This document shows, piece after piece, positions 9,475 to 22,188 of a stretch of 64,000 bases of DNA (the first letter of the stretch is position 1; each line of letters starts with the position of its first letter). This stretch comes from Candidatus Synoicihabitans palmerolidicus. Lineage in GTDB: Bacteria; Verrucomicrobiota; Verrucomicrobiia; Opitutales; Opitutaceae. The stretch covers positions 1,550,001 through 1,614,000 of the forward strand of contig JAGGDC010000001.1 of NCBI GenBank assembly GCA_020809425.1, given 5' to 3'. The notes beneath the pieces are model-generated. The model made no database searches, had not been told where the DNA came from, and saw only the letters and a list, made by a program, of their open reading frames with translations. The position numbers and the translations under genes were made by a program.

Positions 9475-11445
9475 ATGGCCGAATTCGAAACGCACAACTC
9501 GGGAGGTATGGAGGAAGCCCATGAGGTGGGAAATCCCCGCCTTACCTTTTTCTATCTGCCTCTCTCCATCGGCCTGATCGTGCTGGCCGTGGGGTTGGTC
9601 ATTCAACAAGTCGTTCGCTCCGATCTCGCCCACGAAAAGGGAAAAATCCAAAGCCAACGCCGTATCCTCGTTCCCGGTCCGCGAGGTGACGTCTTCGATC
9701 GAAACGGCAAGGTACTCGTAGGAAACCGTCCTCGCTTCTCCGTCGTGCTTTATCTCGACGAACTGCGCACTGAATTCTACCGCGAATACATCAATATTCG
9801 GACCGCCTACCGAGAAGCCGATAGCGAAAATACGCCATCTTCCGATCAACTCAAAGAGATCGGTCGTTTCAGCGTCGTCGACCGCTACTTGCAACGCATC
9901 AACCACTCGCTCGATCGCACCACCGAGCTCAGCGCCCGCGATTTGCGTAGCCACTTCAATGCCCAACGCATCTTACCATTTCCCCTGATCGACGACTTGG
10001 CCGCCGAAGAATACGCCCGTCTGCTCGAACAACTCCCGATCAATTCCCCTCTCCAGGTCTACACCTCCAGCGCTCGCCGCTACCCCTACGGTAGCGCGGC
10101 GTCCCATGTGCTCGGATACGTCTCAGCTAACCGCAACATCGAGATCGATGAAGAGTTTCCCGGTTCCGATCTTATGACGTTCAAAATGGTCGGCTCCGAG
10201 GGGCGCAATGGCCTTGAGTCCCAATTTGAGACCACCCTTCAAGGTGAGGCCGGAGGTTCGGTCTACCGGGTCGACCCCGGGGGCTACCGTGTCAATTCCC
10301 TGATTCGCCAGCTTCCTGGACAGGGCCAGAACCTGCGCACCAGTCTCGATATCGATCTCCAGCTCGCCGCCGAAACCCGCCTCCGAGATTACGAGCTGGC
10401 CGGCTCAGCCGTTGCTCTCGATGTCAACACGGGGGAAATCCTCGTTATGGCCAGTGTGCCCGACTACGATCTAAATGACTTCACCCCCCGTCTGAGCCAT
10501 GCCGCCGCCGCCGATATCACCGCCCGCAGTGCCTGGATGAACCGCCCCATCCAGGGGCTCTATCCGCCGGGTTCTTCGTTCAAAATTCTCGTCACCCTCG
10601 CCGGCATGCGCGCCGGTACCATAACCCCTGAAACCGAAACCAATTGCAGTGGCTACTACCGCGTCGGCCGCCGTCTCTTCCCGTGCCACGACAACCATGC
10701 GCATGGTAGAATCCAACTCCACACCGCCATCGCTAAAAGCTGCAACGTGTTTTACTATGAACACGGCCTCGAAACCGGGGCCGATGCCATCGCCGCCGAA
10801 GCTCGCCGCTTTGGCTTCGGCTCTCGCTCCCATATCGATCTTCCCTACGAGACCAACGGCTCGCTGATCCCCGACCCTGCCTGGAAAAAAGAACGCCGCG
10901 GCCAAAGTTGGGTCCCCGGCGACACCGCTAACATGTCCATCGGACAGGGCGACGTATTGGTCACGCCGCTACAGATGGCCACTTTCACGGCGTCCCTCGC
11001 TCGGGGCCAGCTGCGCACCACTCCCTACATCACTCACGATCCCCAACGTCGCCCCCAACAAACCGCTCCCCTCGGCCTGAGTCCGGCCAACTACGCCGCC
11101 GTGCTCAAAGGCATGGAGGAGTGCACCATTTCCGGCACCTCCCGCACGTCCTTCACCACCATCCGGGAAATGCAAATCCCCCGCCTGCGGGTCGCCGGAA
11201 AGACCGGCACCGCCCAAAAGCGCACCGCCAAAGGTACCGTAAACTTCGCCTGGTTCATCTGCTTCGCCCCCATCGAACGTCCCCAAGTCGCCATCGCGGT
11301 CATCGTCGAGGGCGACACCCCTGGTGAAGAAACCGGGGGGGGCACGTACTCTGCACCCGTGGCTCACGACATCCTCAAGCTCTGGGCCGACAAACACCCC
11401 GAACTGATTCCTCAACCGGTCATCGAACAAGTCGCGGTACGCTGA
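9475..11445 (+). CDS. mrdA: Penicillin-binding protein 2 (elongasome transpeptidase)
   Basis: The 656-aa product cross-links peptidoglycan during elongation. One N-terminal membrane helix (residues about 27-48) precedes the dimerisation region (RGDVFDRNGKVL) and the transpeptidase domain. Catalytic motifs are S367xxK370 (PPGSSFK), S422-C-N and K576-T-G. No rodA follows, although mrdA and rodA are often adjacent; the next 300 bp hold only a tiny ORF before an IS-scarred region. Confidence 0.95.
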   Translation: MAEFETHNSGGMEEAHEVGNPRLTFFYLPLSIGLIVLAVGLVIQQVVRSDLAHEKGKIQSQRRILVPGPRGDVFDRNGKVLVGNRPRFSVVLYLDELRTEFYREYINIRTAYREADSENTPSSDQLKEIGRFSVVDRYLQRINHSLDRTTELSARDLRSHFNAQRILPFPLIDDLAAEEYARLLEQLPINSPLQVYTSSARRYPYGSAASHVLGYVSANRNIEIDEEFPGSDLMTFKMVGSEGRNGLESQFETTLQGEAGGSVYRVDPGGYRVNSLIRQLPGQGQNLRTSLDIDLQLAAETRLRDYELAGSAVALDVNTGEILVMASVPDYDLNDFTPRLSHAAAADITARSAWMNRPIQGLYPPGSSFKILVTLAGMRAGTITPETETNCSGYYRVGRRLFPCHDNHAHGRIQLHTAIAKSCNVFYYEHGLETGADAIAAEARRFGFGSRSHIDLPYETNGSLIPDPAWKKERRGQSWVPGDTANMSIGQGDVLVTPLQMATFTASLARGQLRTTPYITHDPQRRPQQTAPLGLSPANYAAVLKGMEECTISGTSRTSFTTIREMQIPRLRVAGKTGTAQKRTAKGTVNFAWFICFAPIERPQVAIAVIVEGDTPGEETGGGTYSAPVAHDILKLWADKHPELIPQPVIEQVAVR

Positions 11446-11522
11446 AGGCGTCTCCCGCTCAACCGCGGCGGTTTTGCGCCACCGTCAACTGGTCACGGAG
11501 CACCGACGTATCACGGCGACTG

Positions 11523-11663
11523 TTACGCTTGATCTTCTTTGCACTGAGCTCCGCCCTCAGAGAGTTGAGCCGTCAAGGCTGCATTGGCCGCCGTGAGCCG
11601 TTCCACCGATTCATTCGCCGTCGCGAGTTCCTGTTGCAGATCGGCGATTATTGAGTCGGACAT
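11523..11663 (-). CDS. Small coiled-coil protein, 46 aa
   Basis: This short ORF begins MSDSIIADLQQELATA and runs through a heptad-like leucine/alanine pattern to a charged end (CKEDQA). It has an ATG start and the helical, low-aromatic composition of a real small coiled-coil protein. It lies between mrdA and a truncated glycosidase. I recognise no family; it could be a chance ORF. Confidence 0.4.
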   Translation of the reverse strand: MSDSIIADLQQELATANESVERLTAANAALTAQLSEGGAQCKEDQA

Positions 11664-11752
11664 AGGGTCTTGCTATCGAAGACCCCATGGGATCACGACA
11701 ACCATCGTCGGATCGCGATTGTAATCCCCGTCGCCCCAGCGCGCCCCCTCCC

Positions 11753-12071
11753 TCAGGACTTGGAGAGGATTGCTCTGTTCGCCCGGATCAATGCCAATCG
11801 TTGATTTACGCAACCGCGCGTCGTCAGACCGTCTTCGGGCGTGTTCAAGCACCAATCCACCAACTTATCCAGAGTGCTGCGGGCCACATAGCACCGCGTG
11901 TCCGAACCCCCGTAATAAATAAACACCGTACCATCTGGCATATGCACCCAGCCATGGCAGAAGGTCACATTCGAAACATCCCCGACTCGCTCGCCTTTGC
12001 GCGGGGCGATAATATGCCCGCCCGGACGCGCGATGACTGCGGATGGATCGTCTAACGAAGTCATGAACATG
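11753..12071 (-). pseudogene. GH130-type glycosidase/phosphorylase, C-terminal fragment
   Basis: About 105 C-terminal residues remain. They start at MFMTSLDDPSAVIARP (like the LLDLDDPSKVIAR motif of GH130) and include NVTFCHGW and VFIYYGGSDT, the five-bladed-propeller end of GH130 beta-mannoside phosphorylases and relatives. The N-terminal two thirds are missing: the frame runs straight into a family-1 IS end at 12072. No matching N-terminal half appears on the other side of the IS cluster, so it was lost by deletion or rearrangement. Confidence 0.75.
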
Positions 12072-12073
12072 TA

Positions 12074-12375
12074 GAGCGTGTCCCATTTACCCTGATTTTG
12101 GAAGGGGGGCAGGAAAGGCGATTTTTTGAGCGGATTTCCGACTACCAATGGCGGATTTAGGCGCGCGCAAATGCAATTTAAATGGCTAAATTGCAGTGTC
12201 GCAGCAGTCAGTGCCTGGATCGTTTCCATGAGGGAACCTCCGGCAGCCGGTTTATTGTTCATCGTTGGAGTAGGCGTGGTGGTTTTACGCGGCTTGGGCC
12301 TGCGGTGGTTGGTCGGCCAGCAGTCGGGCGATGAGCCACAGGTTGTGACCGAGGATGCTCCAGGCTACCGCCAGG
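12074..12375 (-). mobile_element. Family-1 IS remnant A' (right end only)
   Basis: This 302-bp piece matches the last ~300 bp of family-1 copies B and C, in inverted orientation: end repeat GAGCGTGTCCCA at 12074, then the last ~35 codons of the transposase. It stops at a TA (12376-12377), where the left end of IS copy A begins. The remnant was therefore interrupted by copy A. Confidence 0.85.
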
Positions 12376-12435
12376 TAGAGCGTGTTCCACAAGCGCAAGA
12401 GGTTGGAGAATAGGAGGTAGCGTAAAAATAAAGAG

Positions 12436-12466
12436 GCCGAAACCGGGAGGATTTCCTGGTTTCGGC
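12436..12466 (+). promoter_or_regulatory. Hairpin upstream of family-1 transposase, copy A
   Basis: A 9-bp perfect stem GCCGAAACC / GGTTTCGGC lies 26 bp before the transposase GTG. The same position in copy D has a different but fully paired stem (59051-59083), which argues for a conserved structure. Confidence 0.6.
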
Positions 12467-12480
12467 ACAAAAACGGCGTG

Positions 12481-12494
12481 TATAATTTGGTGTG
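12481..12494 (+). promoter_or_regulatory. Candidate -10 box and leaderless start of transposase, copy A
   Basis: TATAAT at 12481-12486 lies five bases before the GTG start at 12492. If used, transcription would begin at or next to the start codon, giving a leaderless mRNA. Copy D keeps the arrangement with TATGAT and the same 5-nt spacing. Confidence 0.5.
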
Positions 12495-13993
12495 AACAAT
12501 ACTATCGCAGCCGTCGCCCCGGAAGTTGCCCTGCAAATCTGGCTGCGTCCAGACCTGACTCCGGTCGGACCCAACAAAGATTACGCCGCGTTTCGCGATC
12601 AACTGGCGGGGCTCGACCAGTTGCTGGCCAACAGTCACTTGGAAGCGATGGCCGTGGACTTTGCCCGGGAAAACTGGCGGGGCGACGACGTGGCCGGGTT
12701 GCCGCGACACCTGCAGTTCGCGCGCAAGGCGCTGCGGGTGCAGGTATTGCGCATGATGCTCGGAAACATCAGCTTGCGTAAACTTTCCCTGAGCATCGCC
12801 TTCAGTGATCTGTTGGCCGACTTTTGCGGAGCGCGCCGGATCGGCGGCATCAAGGGGGTCTCCCAAAGAAAGCGTGCGGGCGCGTGCGTCCCAATGCTTC
12901 ACCGCCGAGCAGGTGCGCAGGATGAGCCAAGTCTTTATCGAGATGTGCGGTGTGAGGCGGACTGGGCGAGCGAACTGGGACTGGCTGCGGCGCAGCCGAT
13001 GGTTACGTGCCTGGTGGACTCGACCTGCCTGCAGGCCAACATCCATTTCCCGGTCGACTGGGTGCTCTTTCGCGACGTGAGCCGCACCCCCTGCTCAAGG
13101 CGGTGAAACTGCTCCGTGCAGCGGGGTTGCGGGGTCGGATGCCGAACGAGCCGCCAGTCTTTGCCAAGCAGATGAATCGGTGGTGCATCGCGATGACCCA
13201 CAGCCGACGGCGCCGCGATGCGAAGCGGGTCCGCAAGAGCGTGCTCCGCCAGATGAAACGCCTGCTGCGCACCATCGGCGAGCACGCCCGCCGCCACCGC
13301 GACCACCTCGCCGCCGACTACGCCCGGACCCGCTTCAGTGAGCGCCAGGCCACCCGCATCATTGCGCGCATCGACGCCATGCTCGAGCAACTGCCGGCCG
13401 CGATCAAACAGGCCCACGAACGCATCACCGGCGCGCGACCAGTGCCCAACCCCGAGAAGATCCTCAGCGTCTACGAATCCGACGTGCAGACCGTGGTCCG
13501 GGGCAAGGCGTCCGGCGAGGTCGAGTTTGGCAACACCCTCATGATCAGTGAGAACGTGACGGGGTTGATCACCGATTGGCAGTTGTATCAGGGAATGGCT
13601 CCGGCCGAATGGCGTCAGTTCGACCAGAGCCTCGAGCGCCAGAATCAGTTCGACCTGAGCACCCCGATCAAAGCGGCGAGCACCGACCGAGGCTTCTCGA
13701 CCAAACAGCTGTGCGAACGCTTGGCCGAAGCCGACATTTATGACGCCACTTGCCCCCGCGATCCGCCGCAACTGCAACGGCGCATGCAGGAGCCGCAGTT
13801 CGTGGCGCTCCAGCATCGCCGGGCTTCGACGGAAGCCCGCATCGCCATCATCAAGCAACGCCAAGGCAAGCGATTGAGAGCCAGAGGCTTCACGAATCGC
13901 TACCTGGCGGTAGCCTGGAGCATCCTCGGTCATAACCTGTGGCTCATCACCCGACTGCTGGCCGACCAACCACCGCAGGCCCAAGCCGCCTAA
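12492..13993 (+). pseudogene. Family-1 IS transposase, copy A (frameshifted)
   Basis: The ancestral protein is about 500 aa. N-terminal part: MNNTIAAVAPEVALQIW, then SDLLADFCG. DDE-like part: CLVDSTCLQANIHFPVDW, resembling the VDTTVVETNIHYPTD motif of ISNCY/IS1202-type transposases. C-terminal part: ISENVTGL, DRGFSTK, then SILGHNLWLI. The frame breaks twice, near 12865 and near 13085, so it cannot make a full enzyme. Confidence 0.8.
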
Positions 13994-14048
13994 AACCACC
14001 AAGCCTACTCCAACGATGAACAATAAACCGGCTGCCGGAGGGGCGGCG

Positions 14049-15070
14049 TCAAGCGGCTAGTGCACAGTTTTTTTGTATAATAGCATGAAAGACTTCAGCG
14101 GGAGACTGTCCGTCGAGCCCGATGCGAGGGAGATTATTGAGTAGCCACTCCGCTTTGGCGATTTGGCCTTTGGTGACGGTGTTAAAGTCGATGCCTTTAG
14201 GGAAGTATTCCCGGATCAGACCGTTGATATTCGCGACCGCACCGCGCTGCCAAGGGCTGTGTGGATTGCAGAAGTAGACCGCCACTTTTGTGGCAAGGGA
14301 GAAGGCGGCATGTTGGGCCATTTCGCGGCCGTTGTCGTAGGTGAGGGTCTTGCGGCAGGTGGGCAGGCAGGCGTTTGAAGGCCCGGATGAGAGCGCGGGC
14401 GACGCTGATCGCGTCTTTGGCGCCGCCCAACGGGACGATTATCACATAGCGGGAGACCCGTTCGGTGATGACCAAAATGGCGGTGCGATTGCCCGCACCC
14501 ATGACCAAGTCGGCCTCCCAGTGTCCGGGCACCTCCCGGCGCTCCACCTCAGCAGGTCGCTCGCCGATATTGATCGCGCCCGGCAACTGGCTCGAGAGCT
14601 TGCCCTTGGCGCGAGGGGCGGGACTGCGCCGGGGCTTCTTGCGCCTCAAATAAGCGATCAACTCCTTCTTAACCGAGCATTTGGAGTGGACGTAGATGAA
14701 GTCGTAGATGGTTTCGTGGCTCACGCGTCGGGTCAGATCAAGGCCATGACGTCGTCGCAAGGCGACTTCGATTTGCTTGGGCGTAGCGCCGGTGGCAAAC
14801 AGGGCCAGCACCTCGTCGCGCAAGGCGGGCGTGTCGGCGACTTTGTTGCGCGCGGCGCACTTGGGCCGACGGCAAGCGCGAGTCTGCGCATCCATGCCGC
14901 TGTAGCTGGAGCGCCCGCCGTTGCGGGTGATCTCGCGATTGACCACCGAGGCGTCGCGGCCGAGGGCGGCGGCAAGCTGAGCGCCGCTTTTGCCCTGGGC
15001 CCTGGGCCAAACCGGCATGAATCGCCTCGCGTTCCTTGGCGGTGATGCGCCGTTGTATTTTTGCTACCAC
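14049..15070 (-). pseudogene. IS30-family transposase, copy 1 (frameshifted)
   Basis: Helix-turn-helix part RITAKEREAI then GKSGAQLAAALGRDASVVNR; DDE part GHWEADLVMGAGNRTAILV; C-terminal NPHSPWQRGAVANINGLIR, typical of IS30. The GTG at 15070 corresponds to the copy 2 start. Two lesions relative to copy 2: a 7-bp tandem duplication (CCCAGGG type) near 15000 and a one-base insertion near 14355. Confidence 0.85.
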
Positions 15071-15116
15071 TCCAAATCCTCCGCTCTGCGCCCACGACGC
15101 CAGCGCGGAGTTTTTC

Positions 15117-15171
15117 CCAGAGAGAGGACGACCGACCGACCCGCCAAGCCGGTCGGTCGTCCTCTCTCTGG
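15117..15171. repeat. Long hairpin at IS30-type 5' end, copy 1
   Basis: Arms 15117-15138 and 15150-15171 pair perfectly over 22 bp around an 11-nt loop. Copy 2 has a 25-bp perfect hairpin at the equivalent place with several changed bases, changed on both arms. Confidence 0.85.
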
Positions 15172-15204
15172 CTTGTGTATAGCTGCTCACCGCTCCCTTC
15201 CGCA

Positions 15205-15319
15205 ACCTCAATTCCGCCAATCATCAATCCCAATATCAAACGTATAGTATTCATTATAGTGCATTAGGCGAAAGGGAACCACTCCCTCTCAGCCTGTGCA
15301 CTCAGTGTTGGACTGCGGC
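15205..15319 (+). repeat. 115-bp repeat, copy R1
   Basis: It begins ACCTCAATTCCGCCAATC and ends GTGTTGGACTGCGGC. Other copies are at 25146-25261 (inverted), 26487-26601 and 38671-38785. Internally it carries AGTGCA/TGCACT and AGGGA/TCCCT dyads. Confidence 0.9.
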
Positions 15320-15650
15320 TAGCACCGACGCCAATTCCCAAACCTACTATACCAAATTAAGTGGCTATTCCTACAGTCGAGTAACCAAGAAAATCTCCCG
15401 ATGCGACTACGCCGTCTCGGCAGATGACCAGGCTAACAATCTCACCTTAGAGGGAATTTGGGTTAATCGTCAGGAGGCGATTCGCGACACCTACCATGTC
15501 ATGTCGTCGCTTCCAACATCGAGCTCACCCACGCGGATGGGTTGTTCATTTGCCGTTCTGCCGGCACTGCCGCGAGTTTGACCAGTACCACCTCGTCTGG
15601 AACTGAGAACGCCGCCTACGAGAAACAAAAAACCATTGAGGCAACTTTTT

Positions 15651-15663
<13 letters not shown>
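15320..15663 (+). pseudogene. Pilin-like/pseudopilin gene, C-terminal fragment
   Basis: Right after the repeat edge the reading runs STDANSQTYYTKLSGYSYS..., shifts frame near 15500, and continues VVASNIELTHADGLFICRS to a stop at 15663. The next gene's ATG (15651) overlaps its end, as in an operon. It is probably the end of a minor pseudopilin (PilW/GspJ-like), judged by size, position and the following pilin-type leader; this is inference. The N-terminus was removed at the repeat junction. Confidence 0.5.
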
Positions 15664-18461
<2,798 letters not shown>

Positions 18462-18481
18462 TTCCCCGCGATGACCATGGA

Positions 18482-19102
18482 TCAGCGCACGGTCTGACTT
18501 CTGATCCAATCAGCGAGTGCGTTCCACGCCTTGGCCCGATGGCTTAGGGCTTGTTTCGTTTCTGGCGAAAGCAACCCAAAGGTTTGGCCATATCCCGCTG
18601 GGGCGAAGAGTGGATCATACCCAAACGCGCCGGTGCCTTCCGGCTCCACCTGCAACATGCCATCACAAGTTCCAGTAAATAGTTCGTCCAGTCCGGTTGT
18701 CGCACGCAATCGCAACACGCAGACATAGTGCGCGCCTCGCTTGTCCGCCGGCACGTCTCTCATGACTCGAACCAATTTCGCCAAATTGGCGTCATCGTCT
18801 CCATCCTCCCCCGCGAAGTATGCTGATTCTACGCCTGGTTGTCCGTCCAACGCATCCACACAGATGCCGCTATCGTCGGCCAAAGCCCATGCTTCAGGCG
18901 GCAACAAGGGCAATAGTGCCGCAGCCTTTTTGCCTGCATTACCCTCGAATGTCCCGGTGTCTTCGACCACGTCCGGCATTCCGCCGACCTCTCGCGCCGA
19001 TCGAATCTCCACCGGTAATTGTTCCGCGTCAGCGAGTCGCGGGAGTTCGTGCACCTTGTGAGCGTTACCCGATGCGAGATATATTACCTGACGGACAGTC
19101 AT
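18482..19102 (-). CDS. rdgB: Non-canonical purine NTP pyrophosphatase
   Basis: RdgB/HAM1 enzymes hydrolyse dITP and XTP to keep deaminated purines out of DNA. The 206-aa product has the N-terminal SGNAHKVHE motif, DTGTFEGNAGKKA, ADDSGICVDAL, and GAFGYDPLF with a C-terminal SHRAKAW. All hallmark motifs are intact. The start ATG overlaps the ribD stop by one base, so these two genes and the hydrolase gene upstream form one unit. Confidence 0.95.
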   Translation of the reverse strand: MTVRQVIYLASGNAHKVHELPRLADAEQLPVEIRSAREVGGMPDVVEDTGTFEGNAGKKAAALLPLLPPEAWALADDSGICVDALDGQPGVESAYFAGEDGDDDANLAKLVRVMRDVPADKRGAHYVCVLRLRATTGLDELFTGTCDGMLQVEPEGTGAFGYDPLFAPAGYGQTFGLLSPETKQALSHRAKAWNALADWIRSQTVR

Positions 19103-20256
19103 TAGTTTCGCACGTAGAGCGTTTCGTCGATTTGCACTTTCGCGGGATAAACCACGCGCCCTCTCATCAGTTGGTCGTCACCAAATACCTCGTGACGCAC
19201 GTCCGTTAATCGGAGCGCCGCACTCAATCGCTCGGTGCGCAAACCCGTAAACCCCGCTTTCGCTTTTTCATCGGCCAACAGAACAGGCGCCCGATAATTG
19301 AACAAGTAATCCAACTCCTGTGCGCGCAGCAGCTCTCCAATTAAATGCGCGCCTCCTTCTACGTAGACGCCGGAGATGCCTTCAACCGTGCAACGTTGCT
19401 TAAAATCACGGAACACCACGCGTTGGGTGTCTGAATCCATCACCCAAACTTTGATTCCCGCATTCTCCAATTTACGTACGTAACCCAAACCGCCATGAGG
19501 CGTGGTGACCACGATGGTGCGATCTTTGAATTCGTCCGTGTAAACCTGAGGCATATTACGATCAACCACGGTGCGTAACAATCCATCGAACACGAAGCGC
19601 CAAGGGCACCACTCCGTGCCGTCTGGTTGCCGGGCGGTGAGGCGCGGATTGTCGTGCAATACGGTCATCGCCCCCACTGCGATCGAGGGAAACAGGCGCC
19701 GCCAGTGGTGCACGTCCTCTCGGGAAAGCTCGTTTGTGATCCACTTCGAATCTCCTCCCCGGCAGGCAATACGTCCATCGATGGTCACCGCAGTTTTAGC
19801 CACCACCAGTGGATGTCCGGTGGTAATCCAGTGGTTGAAAATCAAATTAAGATCAGTGCAGGCCTGACCCAATACACCCTCAATTACTTCCACGCCGGCT
19901 TTTCGCAGAAGATTTAGGCCCGCGTGCTGCGGATTGGGATCCACCGCTCCCACCACGACCCGCCGTATGCCGGACCCCAAAATCGCCTCACAACACGCGC
20001 CAGTCCGGCCAGATGTTGAACAAGGCTCCAAAGTGACATAAAGACATGCCTCTGGCGCGGGAGCGCGACCAAGGTTGGTCAGCGCTACTCTCTCCGCGTG
20101 AGGGCCACCGTCTTGAACGTGATACCCTTCGGCGGCGATTTGGCCGTTTTCCGTGATAACGGCCCCGACCATGGGATTAGGACTCGTTTGACCCCACGCT
20201 TGTCGCGCCAACTCCAGCGCCCTCGCCATGAACATTTCGTCGTTAAGCTTGGACAT
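19102..20256 (-). CDS. ribD: Riboflavin biosynthesis deaminase/reductase
   Basis: The two domains carry out successive steps of riboflavin synthesis. N-terminal deaminase: the zinc ligand motif HAE (GGPHAERVAL) and PCSTSGRTGACCEAI. C-terminal reductase from about residue 150: VVAKTAVTIDGRIA, SKWITNE, and GGAHLIGELL. The 384-aa length is usual. It overlaps its neighbours at both ends (1 bp with rdgB, 14 bp with the MBL hydrolase), a tight three-gene operon. Confidence 0.96.
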   Translation of the reverse strand: MSKLNDEMFMARALELARQAWGQTSPNPMVGAVITENGQIAAEGYHVQDGGPHAERVALTNLGRAPAPEACLYVTLEPCSTSGRTGACCEAILGSGIRRVVVGAVDPNPQHAGLNLLRKAGVEVIEGVLGQACTDLNLIFNHWITTGHPLVVAKTAVTIDGRIACRGGDSKWITNELSREDVHHWRRLFPSIAVGAMTVLHDNPRLTARQPDGTEWCPWRFVFDGLLRTVVDRNMPQVYTDEFKDRTIVVTTPHGGLGYVRKLENAGIKVWVMDSDTQRVVFRDFKQRCTVEGISGVYVEGGAHLIGELLRAQELDYLFNYRAPVLLADEKAKAGFTGLRTERLSAALRLTDVRHEVFGDDQLMRGRVVYPAKVQIDETLYVRN

Positions 20257-20878
20257 AAGGATTCCCGTTTTTTTCCGCTACTACCGTCGTTGCCGAACCA
20301 TGGCCCGGATAAAGTGTCGTTTTGTCGGGTAGTGAATAAATCTGGGTTCGAATTGACCCTTTCAATTGATCCATCGATCCGCCCGGCAGATCGGTTCTGC
20401 CCACGCTTCCCGCAAAAATCGCATCACCCACGAAAGCAAGTTCCAGCGCTGCGAATACAAACATCACACTCCCCGGGCAATGACCCGGAACATGTCTGAC
20501 CTCCGCATCTTGTCCCAGCGCGACGATTTCATCGTCTTGCTTGACCCAGTGGTCGACCGCCACGCCCTCGATCCCAAGTTTCTTACCCATAAGCCCTTCC
20601 ATGATTTCAGATGTCTCGATCAGCATCCGGTCGTCTTCGTGTGCGATCACTTTGGCTTGAGTATGGCGCAATACCTCCGCCGCTCCCTGCTTGTGATCCC
20701 AGTGGCCGTGGGTAATCCAAAGTTGCGTGAGTTTGACTCCCTCTTCCGTCAGTAACGGCCCCACTCGGTCCCACACATTGCCCGGTGCGTCAATTAATAG
20801 CGCCTCCCCTCTTTCGGCGTCGGTCAGTAAATAGGCGTTAGTCTGAATTGATCCGGCCGGAATCACGTGCAACTTCAT
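20243..20878 (-). CDS. MBL-fold metallo-hydrolase (glyoxalase II-like)
   Basis: The 211-aa product has the metal motif THGHWDH, a second histidine in PGHCPGS, the aspartate in AFVGDAIF, and the final PGHG. These are the ligands of a two-metal glyoxalase II-type site. Single-domain proteins of this length hydrolyse thioesters or lactones; substrate unknown. It is the first gene of the operon with ribD and rdgB and diverges from leuB. Confidence 0.88.
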   Translation of the reverse strand: MKLHVIPAGSIQTNAYLLTDAERGEALLIDAPGNVWDRVGPLLTEEGVKLTQLWITHGHWDHKQGAAEVLRHTQAKVIAHEDDRMLIETSEIMEGLMGKKLGIEGVAVDHWVKQDDEIVALGQDAEVRHVPGHCPGSVMFVFAALELAFVGDAIFAGSVGRTDLPGGSMDQLKGSIRTQIYSLPDKTTLYPGHGSATTVVAEKNGNPYVQA

Positions 20879-20931
20879 TCCGCCGAGGACAGCGCCAAAC
20901 CCTGATTCGGTGCAACGTCCAATTACGTGAT

Positions 20932-22089
<1,158 letters not shown>

Positions 22090-22188
22090 TTATCGTTCGC
22101 CCCCCCCCTCTCATGGCGCGCGATTACCTAGATTCCCTCAACGGGTTGCCTGTAGTTCCGCATTTTTAATGGGCCTCTCCATCTCCCT

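Larger units (their letters stand above)
12378..14042 (+). mobile_element. Family-1 IS, copy A, right end lost
   Basis: The left terminus GAGCGTGTTCCACAAG matches copies B and C. The element runs to about 14042, where the IS30-type element begins, so its last ~200 bp are missing. The full IS is about 1.82 kb (copies B and D), with 12-bp end repeats GAGCGTGTCCCA; many termini abut TA. Family assignment is uncertain; ISNCY/IS1202-like is my best guess. Confidence 0.85.
14043..15319 (-). mobile_element. IS30-type element, copy 1, with one flanking 115-bp repeat
   Basis: It holds an IS30-like transposase on the minus strand, a 22-bp-arm hairpin upstream of it (15117-15171) and the 115-bp repeat at 15205-15319. 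The left end (GCGGCGTCAAGCGG) abuts truncated IS copy A with no repeat on that side. The right end abuts a gene fragment, so the repeat's outer edge is the breakpoint. Confidence 0.8.

Noticed and set aside
11446-12071. Defence or phage genes at the start of the IS-rich segment
   Set aside because: The only recognisable content is the small coiled-coil ORF and the GH130 fragment; no nuclease, integrase or phage motif was seen.
12935-14023. Long minus-strand ORF (362 aa) inside IS copy A, with similar ones in copies B and C
   Set aside because: It is antisense to the transposase, His/Asp/Gly-biased, and tracks the transposase frame in each copy.
22097-22110. C-rich run before alaS as a regulatory element
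   Set aside because: Only a homopolymer run in a short intergenic gap; no structure or motif around it.
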